Below, piece after piece: positions 24,444-34,721 of a stretch of 64,000 bases of DNA. The notes under the pieces were generated by a model. It saw only the letters and a program-made list of their open reading frames with translations, was not told where the DNA came from and did no database searches. Numbering within the stretch: position 1 is the first letter of the stretch; the number at the start of each line of letters is the position of its first letter. A program made the position numbers and the translations under genes. The stretch is from Mucilaginibacter xinganensis (GTDB lineage: Bacteria; Bacteroidota; Bacteroidia; Sphingobacteriales; Sphingobacteriaceae), in the NCBI GenBank assembly GCA_026225055.1, contig JAMFSA010000226.1, positions 1-64,000 on the forward strand. Reading direction: 5' to 3'.

Positions 24444-26789
24444 ATGATCAGGAATTACTTTATTATCGCTTTCAGAAACATACGCCGTAACATGAGTTAC
24501 GCGTTCCTGAATGTTTTTGGCTTAACACTTGGCATTGCTTCCTGCCTGGTTATATTTCTTATTGTAAAAAACGAACTCAGTTACGACGCCTTTAACCATA
24601 AGGCCGACAGAACGTACCGCGTAACCCTGCACGCACTTGATTTCAATTCAAATTTATCAGTAGCTGTTGTGCCTGCCATGCGCCTGGATTTTCCAGAACT
24701 GGAGCAGATCACACAAGTATTTTATCAGACCGATGGCGTTATAAAAGTGGGTAATAACCGCTATCATGAAAAGAATTTTGCTTTTGCCGACGAGCATCTC
24801 CCAGCGGTATTTGATTACCAATGGATAGCCGGCAACCCTAAAACAGCCCTTGCTGAACCTAACACGGTAGTGCTAACAGAAAGCATCGCCAAAAAATATT
24901 TCGGGAATAAAGATGCCATGGGGCAGGTAATTAATGTTGATAAGCAATTCCCGCTTAAAGTTACCGGCATCATAAAAGATGTGCCCGGTAATACCAGTTT
25001 GCCCATTACCTTTTTAATCTCATTCATCACTATACAAAAAGACTTCGGTGGGAATTTTTGGAGCATACCTGGCGGCAGCTATGTATATATGGTTCTTCCA
25101 AAAAATCAGTCTATAAAAAATATCCAGGCTAAAATACCTGCCTTTATCAAAAAGCACTGGGGCGATGATATCGCCAAACAAGCAACCATGCCATTACAGC
25201 CGCTTAAAGATGTGCATTTCGATCAGCGATATATTAACAACGTTGTAACTCCAACTTCACGGGAGACATATTATGTTTTGGGTGGTGTGGCATTGCTCAT
25301 TATTATTACGGCTTGCATCAACTTTATTAACCTGGCTACAGCGCAGGCCATCAGGCGGGCACGTGAGGTAGGCGTTCGTAAAGTGCTGGGCGCAGGCAAA
25401 GGGCAGCTGATAGCCCAGTTTTTGGGCGAGACTACTGTACTGGTATTGCTGGCCCTGTTTATGGGCATTGGCATAGCAACCATATTCCTTGCAAATGCTA
25501 ATAATATATTAGGCATAAATATAACCGCGGCGCAATTGCGTGAACCCGTTGTGGTTGAGTGTATTGCCGGGTTAACGGTGCTGGTCATACTGCTTTCGGG
25601 CCTTTATCCTGCATTTGTGCAATCGGCATTTCAACCGGTGGATTCACTTAAAAATAAAGTAGGCATTTCGACCAGCGGCTTAACACTGCGCAAAGGTTTG
25701 GTTATAGCGCAGTTTGCAATTTCACAGATTCTGATTGTTGGCACTATTGTAGTTGCCCGCCAAATGAACTTTTTTGAAAACCAGAACCTCGGCTTTAACA
25801 AGGACGCCATAGTAACAATTGATGTGCCGGATGTTACTAAAGCCGAAGCATTAAAACAGCAGTTACTTGCCGAGCCGGGTATAAAGGATGTGAGCTTTTC
25901 ATCGGCAGCGCCAGCATATAGTAGTAATTTCTGTCCGTTCTCGGCAAAGCAGCTGGGGTATCCTAAAGATAATGTAACCGAACTAAAAGATATCGATGAA
26001 CGCTACATAGACATGTTTGGCTTAACCATGCTTGCGGGTAGTAAAGTAGCTAAAGATGATACCCTGCACCATGTAGTGGTAAATGAAACACTGATACATG
26101 AAATTGGCATCCAAAACCCGCAGAAAGCCATCGGCCAGCAAATAGAGGTTAATGGTAACAGCGTAGCTATAACCGGTGTGGTAAAGGACTTTCAAAGCGA
26201 ATCAAAACATAAAAAGATAAGAGCCTGTGTGCTGATGTACGATCACCGTAACTTTTACTCGGTAAGTATGCTGGTACAGCCAGCAGCCATGCGCCAAACT
26301 ATTGACCATGTAGATAAAAAATGGTCGGCCATGTTCCCTGACGATCTGTTCAGCTATGAGTTTATGGACGACCGTATTGCAGGCTTTTACCGCCAGGAAC
26401 AAAAGGTTTATACCGCGTTCCGGCTGTTCTCATCTATCGCCATACTTATTGGCTGCCTGGGCTTGTATGGGCTTATAAGCTTCGCGGCATCGCAGCGTAC
26501 AAAAGAAGTAGGCATCCGCAAGGTATTAGGTGCATCATTAACAAGTATTGTCGCCCTGTTCTCAAAAGAGTTTATTGTATTGATAGGCATAGCATTTTTT
26601 ATTGCTGCCCCGCTTGGTTATTATTTGATGAATAACTGGCTGCAAAACTTTGCCTACCATATAAATATTGGTGCCGAAACATTTGTGGTGGCTATAAGCG
26701 CCTCATTTATAATTGCATCAATAACCATATTATACCAGGTTACCAAAGCTGCGCTGGCCAACCCGGTTAAAAGTTTGCGGTCAGAATAG
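24444..26789 (+). CDS. FtsX/MacB-type ABC permease P1
   Basis: 781 residues, the shortest of the fifteen. Layout as I read it: TM1 (about 20-42), periplasmic MacB-core-like domain (about 45-275), first FtsX domain with three membrane segments (about 277-400), a central membrane segment (about 420-445), a second periplasmic domain, and a second FtsX domain (about 665-770). The cytoplasmic coupling motif occurs twice: EVGVRKVLGAG near 308 and KEVGIRKVLGAS at 687. The C-terminus is NPVKSLRSE. This duplicated architecture is that of ADOP-like orphan permeases, but here an ATPase gene lies directly upstream. It would transport or sense an unknown envelope substrate. Confidence 0.92.
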   Translation: MIRNYFIIAFRNIRRNMSYAFLNVFGLTLGIASCLVIFLIVKNELSYDAFNHKADRTYRVTLHALDFNSNLSVAVVPAMRLDFPELEQITQVFYQTDGVIKVGNNRYHEKNFAFADEHLPAVFDYQWIAGNPKTALAEPNTVVLTESIAKKYFGNKDAMGQVINVDKQFPLKVTGIIKDVPGNTSLPITFLISFITIQKDFGGNFWSIPGGSYVYMVLPKNQSIKNIQAKIPAFIKKHWGDDIAKQATMPLQPLKDVHFDQRYINNVVTPTSRETYYVLGGVALLIIITACINFINLATAQAIRRAREVGVRKVLGAGKGQLIAQFLGETTVLVLLALFMGIGIATIFLANANNILGINITAAQLREPVVVECIAGLTVLVILLSGLYPAFVQSAFQPVDSLKNKVGISTSGLTLRKGLVIAQFAISQILIVGTIVVARQMNFFENQNLGFNKDAIVTIDVPDVTKAEALKQQLLAEPGIKDVSFSSAAPAYSSNFCPFSAKQLGYPKDNVTELKDIDERYIDMFGLTMLAGSKVAKDDTLHHVVVNETLIHEIGIQNPQKAIGQQIEVNGNSVAITGVVKDFQSESKHKKIRACVLMYDHRNFYSVSMLVQPAAMRQTIDHVDKKWSAMFPDDLFSYEFMDDRIAGFYRQEQKVYTAFRLFSSIAILIGCLGLYGLISFAASQRTKEVGIRKVLGASLTSIVALFSKEFIVLIGIAFFIAAPLGYYLMNNWLQNFAYHINIGAETFVVAISASFIIASITILYQVTKAALANPVKSLRSE

Positions 26790-26793
26790 AAAC

Positions 26794-26903
26794 GTTCATT
26801 AGTTCACTGGTTCATTAGTTCATTAGTAATGCAGCCGGTAAGCAAGTGGCAGCTAAACAGAAAGACAAGACCAATGAACTAATGAACCAGTGAACTAATG
26901 AAC
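26794..26903. repeat. Octamer inverted repeat between P1 and P2
   Basis: Arms 26794-26827 and 26870-26903 (34 bp each, 33 matching) around a 42-base loop. The loop starts AATGCAGCCGG and ends AAGACAAG. The left arm begins 4 bases after the P1 stop; the right arm ends 7 bases before the P2 ATG. Confidence 0.93.
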
Positions 26904-26910
26904 TAACTAT

Positions 26911-29307
26911 ATGTTAAAGAATTATCTGAAAATATCATGGCGTAACCTTGTCAGGAACAAGGCGCAAACGTTTATTAATATTGCCGGGCTGTCGTTAGGT
27001 ATGGCGGTGGTGATGCTGATATCTCTTTGGATATATGATGAGCTGTCGTACGATAAATATTTTGAAAATTACGACCGCATAGTGCAGGTAATGCAGCACC
27101 AAACTGTTAATGGTGATGTAAATACCGGAACCTCGATACCTATACCCTTGGGTGCAAAGCTGCGCCAGGATTATAAAGGTGATTTTAAATATGCCGTATT
27201 ATCAAGCTGGACAGAGCCGCATATCCTCTCGCATGGTGATAAAAAATTGGTAAAAGATGGCAATTTTATGCAAACTGAGGCACCATACATATTTACTTTA
27301 AATATGCTTAGGGGCAGTCGTTCCGGTTTAAACGATCCTTCATCCATCCTGCTTTCATCAACATTGGCAAAGACTATTTTTGGTGATGCTGATCCGATGA
27401 ACCAAATAATAAAGATTGATAATCAACTAACTGTTAAAGTAACCGGCGTATATGAAACTCCTCCATATAATACATCATTCAGTTATATCCACTTTATTCT
27501 TCCCTGGGATCTGTATCTGACAACCCGGCCTTTTCTAAAAAGGGTCCAAAACAATTGGGGTAATAACTCGTGGCAAATATTTGCGCTGCTTGCCCCTAAT
27601 GCCGATATAAATAGTGTTGATGCCAAAATAAAATACATAAAACGCGATAACCTGAAATTACAAGGTGATGCATTTACCCTTTCCTATAAACCGGTACTTT
27701 TTCTACACCCACTTAGTAAATGGCACCTGTTTTCAGATTTTAAGAATGGCGTAAATACAGGTGGTAAAATTCAGTTTGTATGGATGTTCGGTATCATCGG
27801 TTTATTTGTATTGATACTGGCCTGCATCAACTTTATGAACCTGAGCACTGCCCGCTCCGAAAAACGGGCTAAAGAGGTAGGTATCCGCAAAACCTTAGGC
27901 TCCATGCGTAACCAGCTTGTCGGTCAATTTTTTACGGAATCATTGCTGATGGCTTTTTTTGCATTCTTGTTTTCATTGATGCTAGTACAGCTTACCTTGC
28001 CATGGTTTAACCAGGTTGCCGATAAACGAATGACGTTATTGTGGAGCAATCCCTGGTTTTGGTTGATCGGTATAGGGTTTACCTTATTAACCGGGTTGTT
28101 AGCCGGAAGCTATCCAGCATTCTATCTTTCTTCATTTAAGCCGGTAAAGGTTTTAAAAGGCACTTTCAAGGCAGGGCGTTATGCCGCTATCCCGCGTAGA
28201 GTGTTGGTTGTATTACAATTTACAGTATCAGTAACGTTAATCATTGGTACAATAATCGTTTTCAGGCAGGTTCAGTTTACTAAAGACAGGCCCGTTGGCT
28301 ATGACCGCGCAGGGTTGATACAGGCCCAGATGAAAACGAATGATATCCACAGCCATTTCCAGGCAGTGAAGAATGACTTGTTCAAATCAGGCGCTATTGC
28401 CGGGATAGCCGAGTCTGATAGTCCGCTAACCGGTGTATGGTCAAACGAGAGCGGGTTTAGCTGGCGTGGTAAGCCGCCGGGTTTGCTGGATGATTTTGGC
28501 ATTATACCCGTAAGCTACGATTTTGGAAAAACAGCCGGATGGAAGCTCATGGAAGGGCGCGATTTTTCAAGAAGCTTTGCAACAGACACCTCAACTATAA
28601 TAGTTAATGAGGCCGCTGCCAAATTCATGAATTTTAAGCACCCGGTTGGCGAAGTAATTAAATGGGAAGGGCAAAACGTTACAATTATAGGTGAAATTAA
28701 AGACATGGTAATGAGTTCGCCGTATGAACCTGTTAAGCCAAGCATTTTTGCATTATTGCCTTACAAGGGAAGCATTATCGATATCAGGCTAAATCCTAAA
28801 ATGGGTACTTCAGCCGCGCTTGGTAAAATAGAGGCAGTTTTTAAACAATATGCGCCCGATAGCCCCTTCGATTACAAATTTACTGATACCGAGTATGCCA
28901 GCAAATTTGAGGATGAGGAACGGGTAGGCAAGTTATCAGGATTCTTTACAGTTCTGGCCATATTCATTAGCTGCCTTGGCTTATTCGGCATGGCTTCGTT
29001 TATGGCAGAGCAGCGCACTAAGGAGATCGGTGTGCGTAAAGTGCTGGGCGCTTCAGTTATGAACCTGTGGGGCTTGATGTCGAAAGAGTTTGTGGTACTG
29101 GTAGTGATCTCTATAATTATCGCAAGCCCTATTGCCTATTATTTTATGCAGAATTGGATAAAAAACTATAAATATCACGCTGATATATCCTGGTGGATAT
29201 TTGCGGGAACAGCAGCAGGAGCAATGCTCATTACGCTGCTCACGGTGAGCTACCAGGGTATAAAATCAGCATTAATGAACCCGATAAAGAGCTTGAGGTC
29301 CGAATGA
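26911..29307 (+). CDS. FtsX/MacB-type ABC permease P2
   Basis: 798 residues, beginning MLKNYLKISWRNL. The first coupling motif is KEVGIRKTLGSM near 321 and the second KEIGVRKVLGAS at 704; the C-terminus is NPIKSLRSE. The first periplasmic domain ends in a DFKNGVNTGGKIQ segment that recurs in modified form in P3 and P6, so these three form a subgroup. The second periplasmic part contains GRDFSR followed by IVNEAAAKFM, a recurring MacB-core pattern. The start codon follows the right arm of the hairpin by 7 bases, and no separate promoter is visible. Confidence 0.92.
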   Translation: MLKNYLKISWRNLVRNKAQTFINIAGLSLGMAVVMLISLWIYDELSYDKYFENYDRIVQVMQHQTVNGDVNTGTSIPIPLGAKLRQDYKGDFKYAVLSSWTEPHILSHGDKKLVKDGNFMQTEAPYIFTLNMLRGSRSGLNDPSSILLSSTLAKTIFGDADPMNQIIKIDNQLTVKVTGVYETPPYNTSFSYIHFILPWDLYLTTRPFLKRVQNNWGNNSWQIFALLAPNADINSVDAKIKYIKRDNLKLQGDAFTLSYKPVLFLHPLSKWHLFSDFKNGVNTGGKIQFVWMFGIIGLFVLILACINFMNLSTARSEKRAKEVGIRKTLGSMRNQLVGQFFTESLLMAFFAFLFSLMLVQLTLPWFNQVADKRMTLLWSNPWFWLIGIGFTLLTGLLAGSYPAFYLSSFKPVKVLKGTFKAGRYAAIPRRVLVVLQFTVSVTLIIGTIIVFRQVQFTKDRPVGYDRAGLIQAQMKTNDIHSHFQAVKNDLFKSGAIAGIAESDSPLTGVWSNESGFSWRGKPPGLLDDFGIIPVSYDFGKTAGWKLMEGRDFSRSFATDTSTIIVNEAAAKFMNFKHPVGEVIKWEGQNVTIIGEIKDMVMSSPYEPVKPSIFALLPYKGSIIDIRLNPKMGTSAALGKIEAVFKQYAPDSPFDYKFTDTEYASKFEDEERVGKLSGFFTVLAIFISCLGLFGMASFMAEQRTKEIGVRKVLGASVMNLWGLMSKEFVVLVVISIIIASPIAYYFMQNWIKNYKYHADISWWIFAGTAAGAMLITLLTVSYQGIKSALMNPIKSLRSE

Positions 29308-29310
29308 GAC

Positions 29311-29468
29311 GTTCATTTGTTCAATGGTTCATTAGTTCATTAGTAATGAAGCTGAAGACCTGACAAATGAACATGGCGGCAAGATAGGCTACGCAGGACA
29401 ATACCAATGAACCAATGAACATACGTAGGACAATACCAATGAACTAATGAACTAATGAACAAATGAAC
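29311..29468. repeat. Octamer inverted repeat between P2 and P3
   Basis: Left arm 29311-29344 and right arm 29435-29468 match at 31 of 34 positions. The first left unit (GTTCATTT) is matched by AAATGAAC in the last right unit, a covarying change. An extra half arm ACCAATGAACCAATGAAC lies at 29403-29420. The right arm ends 7 bases before the P3 ATG. Confidence 0.9.
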
Positions 29469-29475
29469 CAATAAG

Positions 29476-31845
29476 ATGATAAAGAATTACATTAAAATCG
29501 CCTGGCGAAACATTAAAAAACATGTGGCTTTCTCGCTTATAAATGCGGGTGGATTAACTTTAGGCGTTGCCAGCTGCTTGCTGCTTTTGCTGTATGTGTC
29601 CTATCATTTGGGGTACGATCATCAGTTTAAAAATATCGACAATATTTATATTGTTGAGAATAATCAGCCGGGTGATGGTAAAATATATACCTTTTCGGCA
29701 ACACCATCGCAGGCTGCTATGGCCATTAAAAACGAAGTGCCCGGTGTAGCGCAAACCGCACGTGTAATTGATTATACAGGCGATGGGCTTTTAGCCTATA
29801 ATAACAATAGCTTCAAAAAGCGGGGATTATATGCTGATCCGGGCTATTTCTCTATCTTCTCCTATCATTTTATTAAAGGCGACCCTGCAAAGGCATTAGT
29901 TCAGCCAAATTCAATAGTTATTACTGAAGCACTGGCAAAAACCCTGTTCGGCGATAAAGACCCTATGAACAAGGTGGTTAGTTTTAACAGTACTATACCT
30001 TTAATGGTTACGGGTATTATTGAAAATATGCCGGCAAATACCTCGTTTAAATTTGACTATGCTATACCTTATGTACAGTATGAAAACGCAAATACATGGA
30101 CAAAACAATCCGGTTGGGGTAGTAATTTTTGCCGTACCGTTGTCTTGTTAAAAGATCCTGCGGCTTTTTCACGTGCCAATAACATATTAAGTACAATAGT
30201 AGGTAAACATGATCAGGGTAATAAAAACCAGCTTTTCCTTTTCCCGTTTACAAAGCTTCATTTATATAATAAGTTTGAAAATGGTAAATCAACAGGCGGT
30301 GAAATTGAACAGATCCATTTATTTGAGATATTGGCAGCATGTATCCTGCTGATAGCCTGCGTAAATTTCATGAACCTATCCACCGCGCGATCAGAAGAAA
30401 GAGCTAAAGAAGTAGGTATCCGCAAGGCAATAGGCTCGGGCCGTGGGCCATTAATAAAGCAATTTATTATCGAATCACTTATCCTGTCTTTTATATCAAC
30501 CATATTTGCTGTAATTATATTGGCTATATGTGTGCCGTTCTTTAATAACCTGCTAAGTATTAAGTTGGTGCTGCCTGTCGGCAATTTTATGGCTTGGCTA
30601 CTGGTTATTGGCCTGGCTGTATTTACAGGGCTTATTTCGGGCAGTTACCCCGCATTTTATTTATCATCGTTTCAACCTATAAAAGTTTTAAAAGGTGTAT
30701 TTAAAGGCAGTAAAAGCGTGTTGCCTATCCGCAAGTTTTTAGTGGTTATACAGTTTGCATTTGCCGTGTTTTTGATCACGGCTACTATTTGCATCTATCG
30801 CCAGATCCGTTTTATACAATCTATGCCGAACGGTTACGATAAAAACAGCCTTGTTGAGGTGCCTGTTGAAGGTACATTGAGTAAAAAGTCCGGCGCTCTT
30901 ATAACCGAACTTAAAAATAATGGCGCTATTACCTATGCTTCAAATTTGTCGCAAAGTATCACCGAAAATGGCAGCAACACCTGGGGCATCGACTGGCAGG
31001 GTAAAGACCCTAATCAAAAAATATTGTTTGATATATTTTATGCCGGATATGATTTCACCAAAACAACAGGGGTGAAGCTGGTAGCGGGCCGTGAGTTCTC
31101 GGCAGCATATCCGGCTGATACAGCATCTAAAATACAAACGGTAATGGTTAATGAAACTGCCGCCAAACTAATGAAACAGTCAATAGGCGCTGTAATTAAA
31201 TGGGGCGATCAGCCTGTTACCATCGTTGGTATTTACAAAGACTTTGTTTGGGGATCGCCATACCAAAAGACGCCGCCAATGATAACCCTTTGCGCTGGTT
31301 TTAATGGTTCGGTTATAGCTATGCGTCTTAACCCGGCAAAAAGTACAATGGCTAGTATCGATCTGATCAATAAAAGCCTGAAAGCGATCAACCCGGCATA
31401 TCCACCAACCATAAATTTTGTAGATAAGGAGTTTGAGCAAAAATTTGAAAACGAAAAGGTGCTGGCATTGCTGGCTAACATATTTGGCGGGTTGGCCATT
31501 GTTATCTCCTGCCTGGGCTTATTTGGCTTAGCTGCCTACGCTGCAGAACAGCGAACCAAAGAAATTGGCGTACGTAAAGTATTAGGTGCCAGCGTAAGCA
31601 GCTTGGTGGGTTTATTATCAAAAGATTTTTTGGTGCTGGTTTTAATAGCCATAGTTCCGGCTATCGCGCTATCCATATACGTACTAAATAAATGGCTCAC
31701 TAACTACGAGTACCGTATAACGCTAAGCTGGTGGATAATGGCGCTGGCAAGTGTTATTACCATACTTATAGCCCTGCTAACGGTTAGTTATCAGGCAATA
31801 AAAGCTGCCCTGGCCAACCCGATTAAAAGTTTGCGTTCGGAATAA
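29476..31845 (+). CDS. FtsX/MacB-type ABC permease P3
   Basis: 789 residues and the last gene of predicted transcription unit 1. It belongs with P2 and P6 by the KFENGKSTGGEIEQ segment (about 267-280) just before the first FtsX domain. Coupling motifs: KEVGIRKAIGSG near 311 and KEIGVRKVLGAS at 695. The C-terminus is NPIKSLRSE. The TM1 region (VASCLLLLLYVSYHLGYDHQ) departs from the usual NELSYD sequence found after TM1 in its neighbours. The gap that follows holds a hairpin, then operator copy 2. Confidence 0.92.
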   Translation: MIKNYIKIAWRNIKKHVAFSLINAGGLTLGVASCLLLLLYVSYHLGYDHQFKNIDNIYIVENNQPGDGKIYTFSATPSQAAMAIKNEVPGVAQTARVIDYTGDGLLAYNNNSFKKRGLYADPGYFSIFSYHFIKGDPAKALVQPNSIVITEALAKTLFGDKDPMNKVVSFNSTIPLMVTGIIENMPANTSFKFDYAIPYVQYENANTWTKQSGWGSNFCRTVVLLKDPAAFSRANNILSTIVGKHDQGNKNQLFLFPFTKLHLYNKFENGKSTGGEIEQIHLFEILAACILLIACVNFMNLSTARSEERAKEVGIRKAIGSGRGPLIKQFIIESLILSFISTIFAVIILAICVPFFNNLLSIKLVLPVGNFMAWLLVIGLAVFTGLISGSYPAFYLSSFQPIKVLKGVFKGSKSVLPIRKFLVVIQFAFAVFLITATICIYRQIRFIQSMPNGYDKNSLVEVPVEGTLSKKSGALITELKNNGAITYASNLSQSITENGSNTWGIDWQGKDPNQKILFDIFYAGYDFTKTTGVKLVAGREFSAAYPADTASKIQTVMVNETAAKLMKQSIGAVIKWGDQPVTIVGIYKDFVWGSPYQKTPPMITLCAGFNGSVIAMRLNPAKSTMASIDLINKSLKAINPAYPPTINFVDKEFEQKFENEKVLALLANIFGGLAIVISCLGLFGLAAYAAEQRTKEIGVRKVLGASVSSLVGLLSKDFLVLVLIAIVPAIALSIYVLNKWLTNYEYRITLSWWIMALASVITILIALLTVSYQAIKAALANPIKSLRSE

Positions 31846-31846
31846 T

Positions 31847-31955
31847 GTTCATTGGTTCACTGGTTCATTAGTTCATTGGTCTTAGCACTTTGCTTAGATA
31901 TTCATTTGACTACCGCTGCATACTAATGAACCAGTGAACCAGTGAACCAATAAAC
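31847..31955. repeat. Octamer inverted repeat after P3
   Basis: Arms 31847-31880 and 31922-31955 match at 30 of 34 positions. The loop contains CTTAGCACTTTGCTTAG, which recurs with two changes in the P14-P15 gap. This hairpin ends 11 bases before operator copy 2, so it may act as a terminator-like boundary. Confidence 0.9.
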
Positions 31956-31966
31956 GCGAAGCAATG

Positions 31967-32005
31967 TGTATCATAACCGAACATATAGTGTTTCACTTGC
32001 GGACA
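31967..32005 (+). promoter_or_regulatory. Operator copy 2, upstream of P4
   Basis: TGTATCATAACC, then GAAC (31979-31982), 18 bases, and GGAC (32001-32004), around a TGTTTCA core. The half-sites are relaxed compared with copy 1 but the spacing is identical. Confidence 0.75.
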
Positions 32006-32031
32006 CATGGTATATATTTATCTGTTTTAAC

Positions 32032-32064
32032 TATTTGATTATTAGTTATTTATATTTTGGTATG
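32032..32064 (+). promoter_or_regulatory. Putative promoter of transcription unit 2
   Basis: A TTGATTATTAG segment is followed by TATATTTTGGTATG, with GG at 32059-32060. The same paired elements precede P9 and ATPase 2. GG is followed at sigma54 spacing by GT instead of GC. A housekeeping TAnnTTTG reading is also possible. Confidence 0.45.
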
Positions 32065-32130
32065 TAATTGGTCATTATTTATCTTGACCTCCTTTTGTAA
32101 TTAGTAATTATTGCACTAACAGCCACTATC

Positions 32131-34560
32131 ATGATAAAAAACTATATAAAAACAGCTTTTCGCTCCCTTACCAAAAACAAGGGCTTTACCGCTATAAACG
32201 TTTTAGGCTTGGCATTGGGCCTTGCCACTTGTTTGTTAATTGTTTTTTATGTTTTTGATGAGGTAAGTTATGACAAGTATAATGTAAACGCCGACAGGAT
32301 CTTCCGTGTAAACGAAGCTATAAAATTTGGCGGTGCCGATAATAAATATGCTGTAAGCCCTGCGCCTATGGCTGCAGCAATGAAAGCCGATTTCCCTGAG
32401 ATAGACCAGATTGCAAGGTTTAGGGATCGTGGTGGTTTCCAGGTTAAAAAAGGGGCGCAGAATATCCAGGAAAACTCCATGATATATGCTGATCCTGAAG
32501 TGTTTAAGATATTTACATTGCCTGCCATAAGTGGCAACCCATATGCCGGGTTAAAAGAGCCACATAGTATTGTAATAACTGAGCGCGCCGCTAAAAAGTA
32601 CTTTAACAGCACCAATGTGGTAGGGCAAATGATGACCTTTAATGATACCGCCCTTTATAAAATAACTGCTGTAATATATAATGTGCCCAAACAATCGCAT
32701 TTTAATTACGACTTTTTTATCTCCATGTCAACCCTTGCTCAAAGTAAGGATGATTCATGGTTCAGCAGCAATTTTAATACCTATATATTGTTAAGGAAAG
32801 GAACTGATTATAAAAGCCTTGAAGCAAAATTTGGTCAGTTTTTCAAAACGCATGCTGGCCCGCAATTGCAAAGCATCCTGCATTTAACTTTTGATAAGTT
32901 TGAGCAGGGTGGCAACTTTTTCAGGCTTACGCTTATCCCGCTTACCAAAATTCACCTGCAATCAAACATGGTAGGTGAACTGGGATTGAACAGTGATATA
33001 CAATACGTATATATGTTTTCGGCGATAGCCATATTTATATTGCTGATAGCCTGTGTAAACTTCATGAACCTGTCAACCGCCCGCTCCGCAAACCGCGCAC
33101 GCGAAGTTGGAGTAAGAAAAGTGCTGGGTTCTCCACGTAAATACCTGATCTTCCAATTCCTGGCCGAATCAATAATGGTTACGCTGGCTGGAGCAGTAAT
33201 AGCTGTAATTGCTGCGTGGCTCTTATTGCCTTTGTTTAATAATATGGCCGATAAGGAACTAACCATTACCCACCAGATATTAGTGTGGTTAATACCTATC
33301 TTGTTACTTATTATAGTTTTTATCGGTGTACTGGCAGGGTCATATCCAGCTTTCTTTTTATCAGGCTTTCAGCCGATACAGGTGCTTAAAGGCAAACTGT
33401 CAGCAGGCTTTAAAGGTGGAAATTTACGTAGCTTCCTGGTGGTATTTCAGTTTGCTATTTCCATATTCCTCATTATAGGCACATTGGTTATCTATAACCA
33501 GCTGAAGTATATCCAGAATAAAGATCTCGGCTTTAACCGCAACCATGTGTTTACGGTTTGGGATGTATATACGCTTGGCAATAAAGCCAGCAGCTTTAAA
33601 GAGGAAATAAAGCAACTACCCGGGGTGCAGAGTGCTACACTAACAGGTGCTTTGCCTACAACTAATTATGCTAATAGTTCAACAGTATTTAAAGGCCCGG
33701 TTGCAGATCAGAAAAATGGCGTGTTGTTAACGGAATGGTATGCTGATGAAGATTATGTGCCAACACTTGGATTGAAAATATTAGCAGGCAGAAATTTTTC
33801 GCACCAGATGGTAACTGATACAGATGCCGTATTGATCAATGAGGCGGCTGCTAAAATGTTTGGTTATGCCAACCCAATTAATCACGTGATCTATGACCCA
33901 CAGGATCCCAAAGCTATGGTGTTAAAGCCGTACCACATTATTGGGGTAATGAAGGATTTTAATTATCAATCGCTAAGAAACAACGTAGGCCCTATGGTAC
34001 TTTTTAGCGGGCATGATCTGGGTGGATTAACCGTTCGTTCATCAAATACAGCAAATATCACAGCCTTACTAAGCCAGGTGAAAGCTAAATGGGCGGAGTT
34101 TTCCCCTAATCAAACGCTGAATTATTCATTTATGGATCAGGATTTTGATAAAATGTATCGCTCGGAGCAACGTGTAGGGGGGATAGCTATCGCGTTTACT
34201 TCATTGGCAATTATCATCGCCTGTCTCGGGTTATTCGGCCTGGCAGCTTATGCAGCAGAACAGCGTACCAAAGAAATAGGTATCCGCAAGGTACTGGGTG
34301 CAAGTATGTCGACCATAGTGGGGATGTTATCACGTGATTTTATAAAACTGGTGCTCATCTCGATAGTTATAGCCTCGCCATTCGCATGGTATTTCATGAA
34401 CAGGTGGTTTTTACAGGGTTTTGCCTACCGCCAGGATATACAATGGTGGGTTTTCGCGCTGGCAGCCGTTGCCGCAATACTTATAGCATTTGTAACTATC
34501 AGTTTTCAATCAATAAAAGCGGCATTAACAAACCCGGTGAAAAGTTTGAGATCGGAGTAG
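32131..34560 (+). CDS. FtsX/MacB-type ABC permease P4
   Basis: 809 residues, first gene of predicted unit 2 and preceded by its own operator and promoter. It is closest to P7: both share NKGFT then NVLGL in the N-terminal helix, GLATCLLIVFYV in TM1, QSHFNYDFF in the periplasmic domain and SARSANRA- or ARSANRA-type sequence before the first coupling motif. Coupling motifs: REVGVRKVLGSP near 325 and KEIGIRKVLGAS at 714. The C-terminus is NPVKSLRSE. Its loop before the last membrane pair (RWFLQGFAYRQD) carries one extra residue compared with the other fourteen. Confidence 0.92.
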   Translation: MIKNYIKTAFRSLTKNKGFTAINVLGLALGLATCLLIVFYVFDEVSYDKYNVNADRIFRVNEAIKFGGADNKYAVSPAPMAAAMKADFPEIDQIARFRDRGGFQVKKGAQNIQENSMIYADPEVFKIFTLPAISGNPYAGLKEPHSIVITERAAKKYFNSTNVVGQMMTFNDTALYKITAVIYNVPKQSHFNYDFFISMSTLAQSKDDSWFSSNFNTYILLRKGTDYKSLEAKFGQFFKTHAGPQLQSILHLTFDKFEQGGNFFRLTLIPLTKIHLQSNMVGELGLNSDIQYVYMFSAIAIFILLIACVNFMNLSTARSANRAREVGVRKVLGSPRKYLIFQFLAESIMVTLAGAVIAVIAAWLLLPLFNNMADKELTITHQILVWLIPILLLIIVFIGVLAGSYPAFFLSGFQPIQVLKGKLSAGFKGGNLRSFLVVFQFAISIFLIIGTLVIYNQLKYIQNKDLGFNRNHVFTVWDVYTLGNKASSFKEEIKQLPGVQSATLTGALPTTNYANSSTVFKGPVADQKNGVLLTEWYADEDYVPTLGLKILAGRNFSHQMVTDTDAVLINEAAAKMFGYANPINHVIYDPQDPKAMVLKPYHIIGVMKDFNYQSLRNNVGPMVLFSGHDLGGLTVRSSNTANITALLSQVKAKWAEFSPNQTLNYSFMDQDFDKMYRSEQRVGGIAIAFTSLAIIIACLGLFGLAAYAAEQRTKEIGIRKVLGASMSTIVGMLSRDFIKLVLISIVIASPFAWYFMNRWFLQGFAYRQDIQWWVFALAAVAAILIAFVTISFQSIKAALTNPVKSLRSE

Positions 34561-34564
34561 GGTT

Positions 34565-34713
34565 GTTCAGTAGTTCACTGGTTCATTAGTTCATTAGTAA
34601 TGCAGCTGGCAATACTGATGAATAAACTGAGGACAAGACGAATGAACCAATGAACATTAACATAGGACAAGACCAATGAACCAATGAACTAATGAGCCAA
34701 TGAACTAATGAAC
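34565..34713. repeat. Octamer inverted repeat between P4 and P5
   Basis: Left arm 34565-34598 and right arm 34680-34713 match at 30 of 34 positions. Additional octamer units (AATGAACCAATGAAC) lie at 34641-34655. The right arm ends 8 bases before the P5 ATG. Confidence 0.88.
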
Positions 34714-34721
34714 CAAAATAA

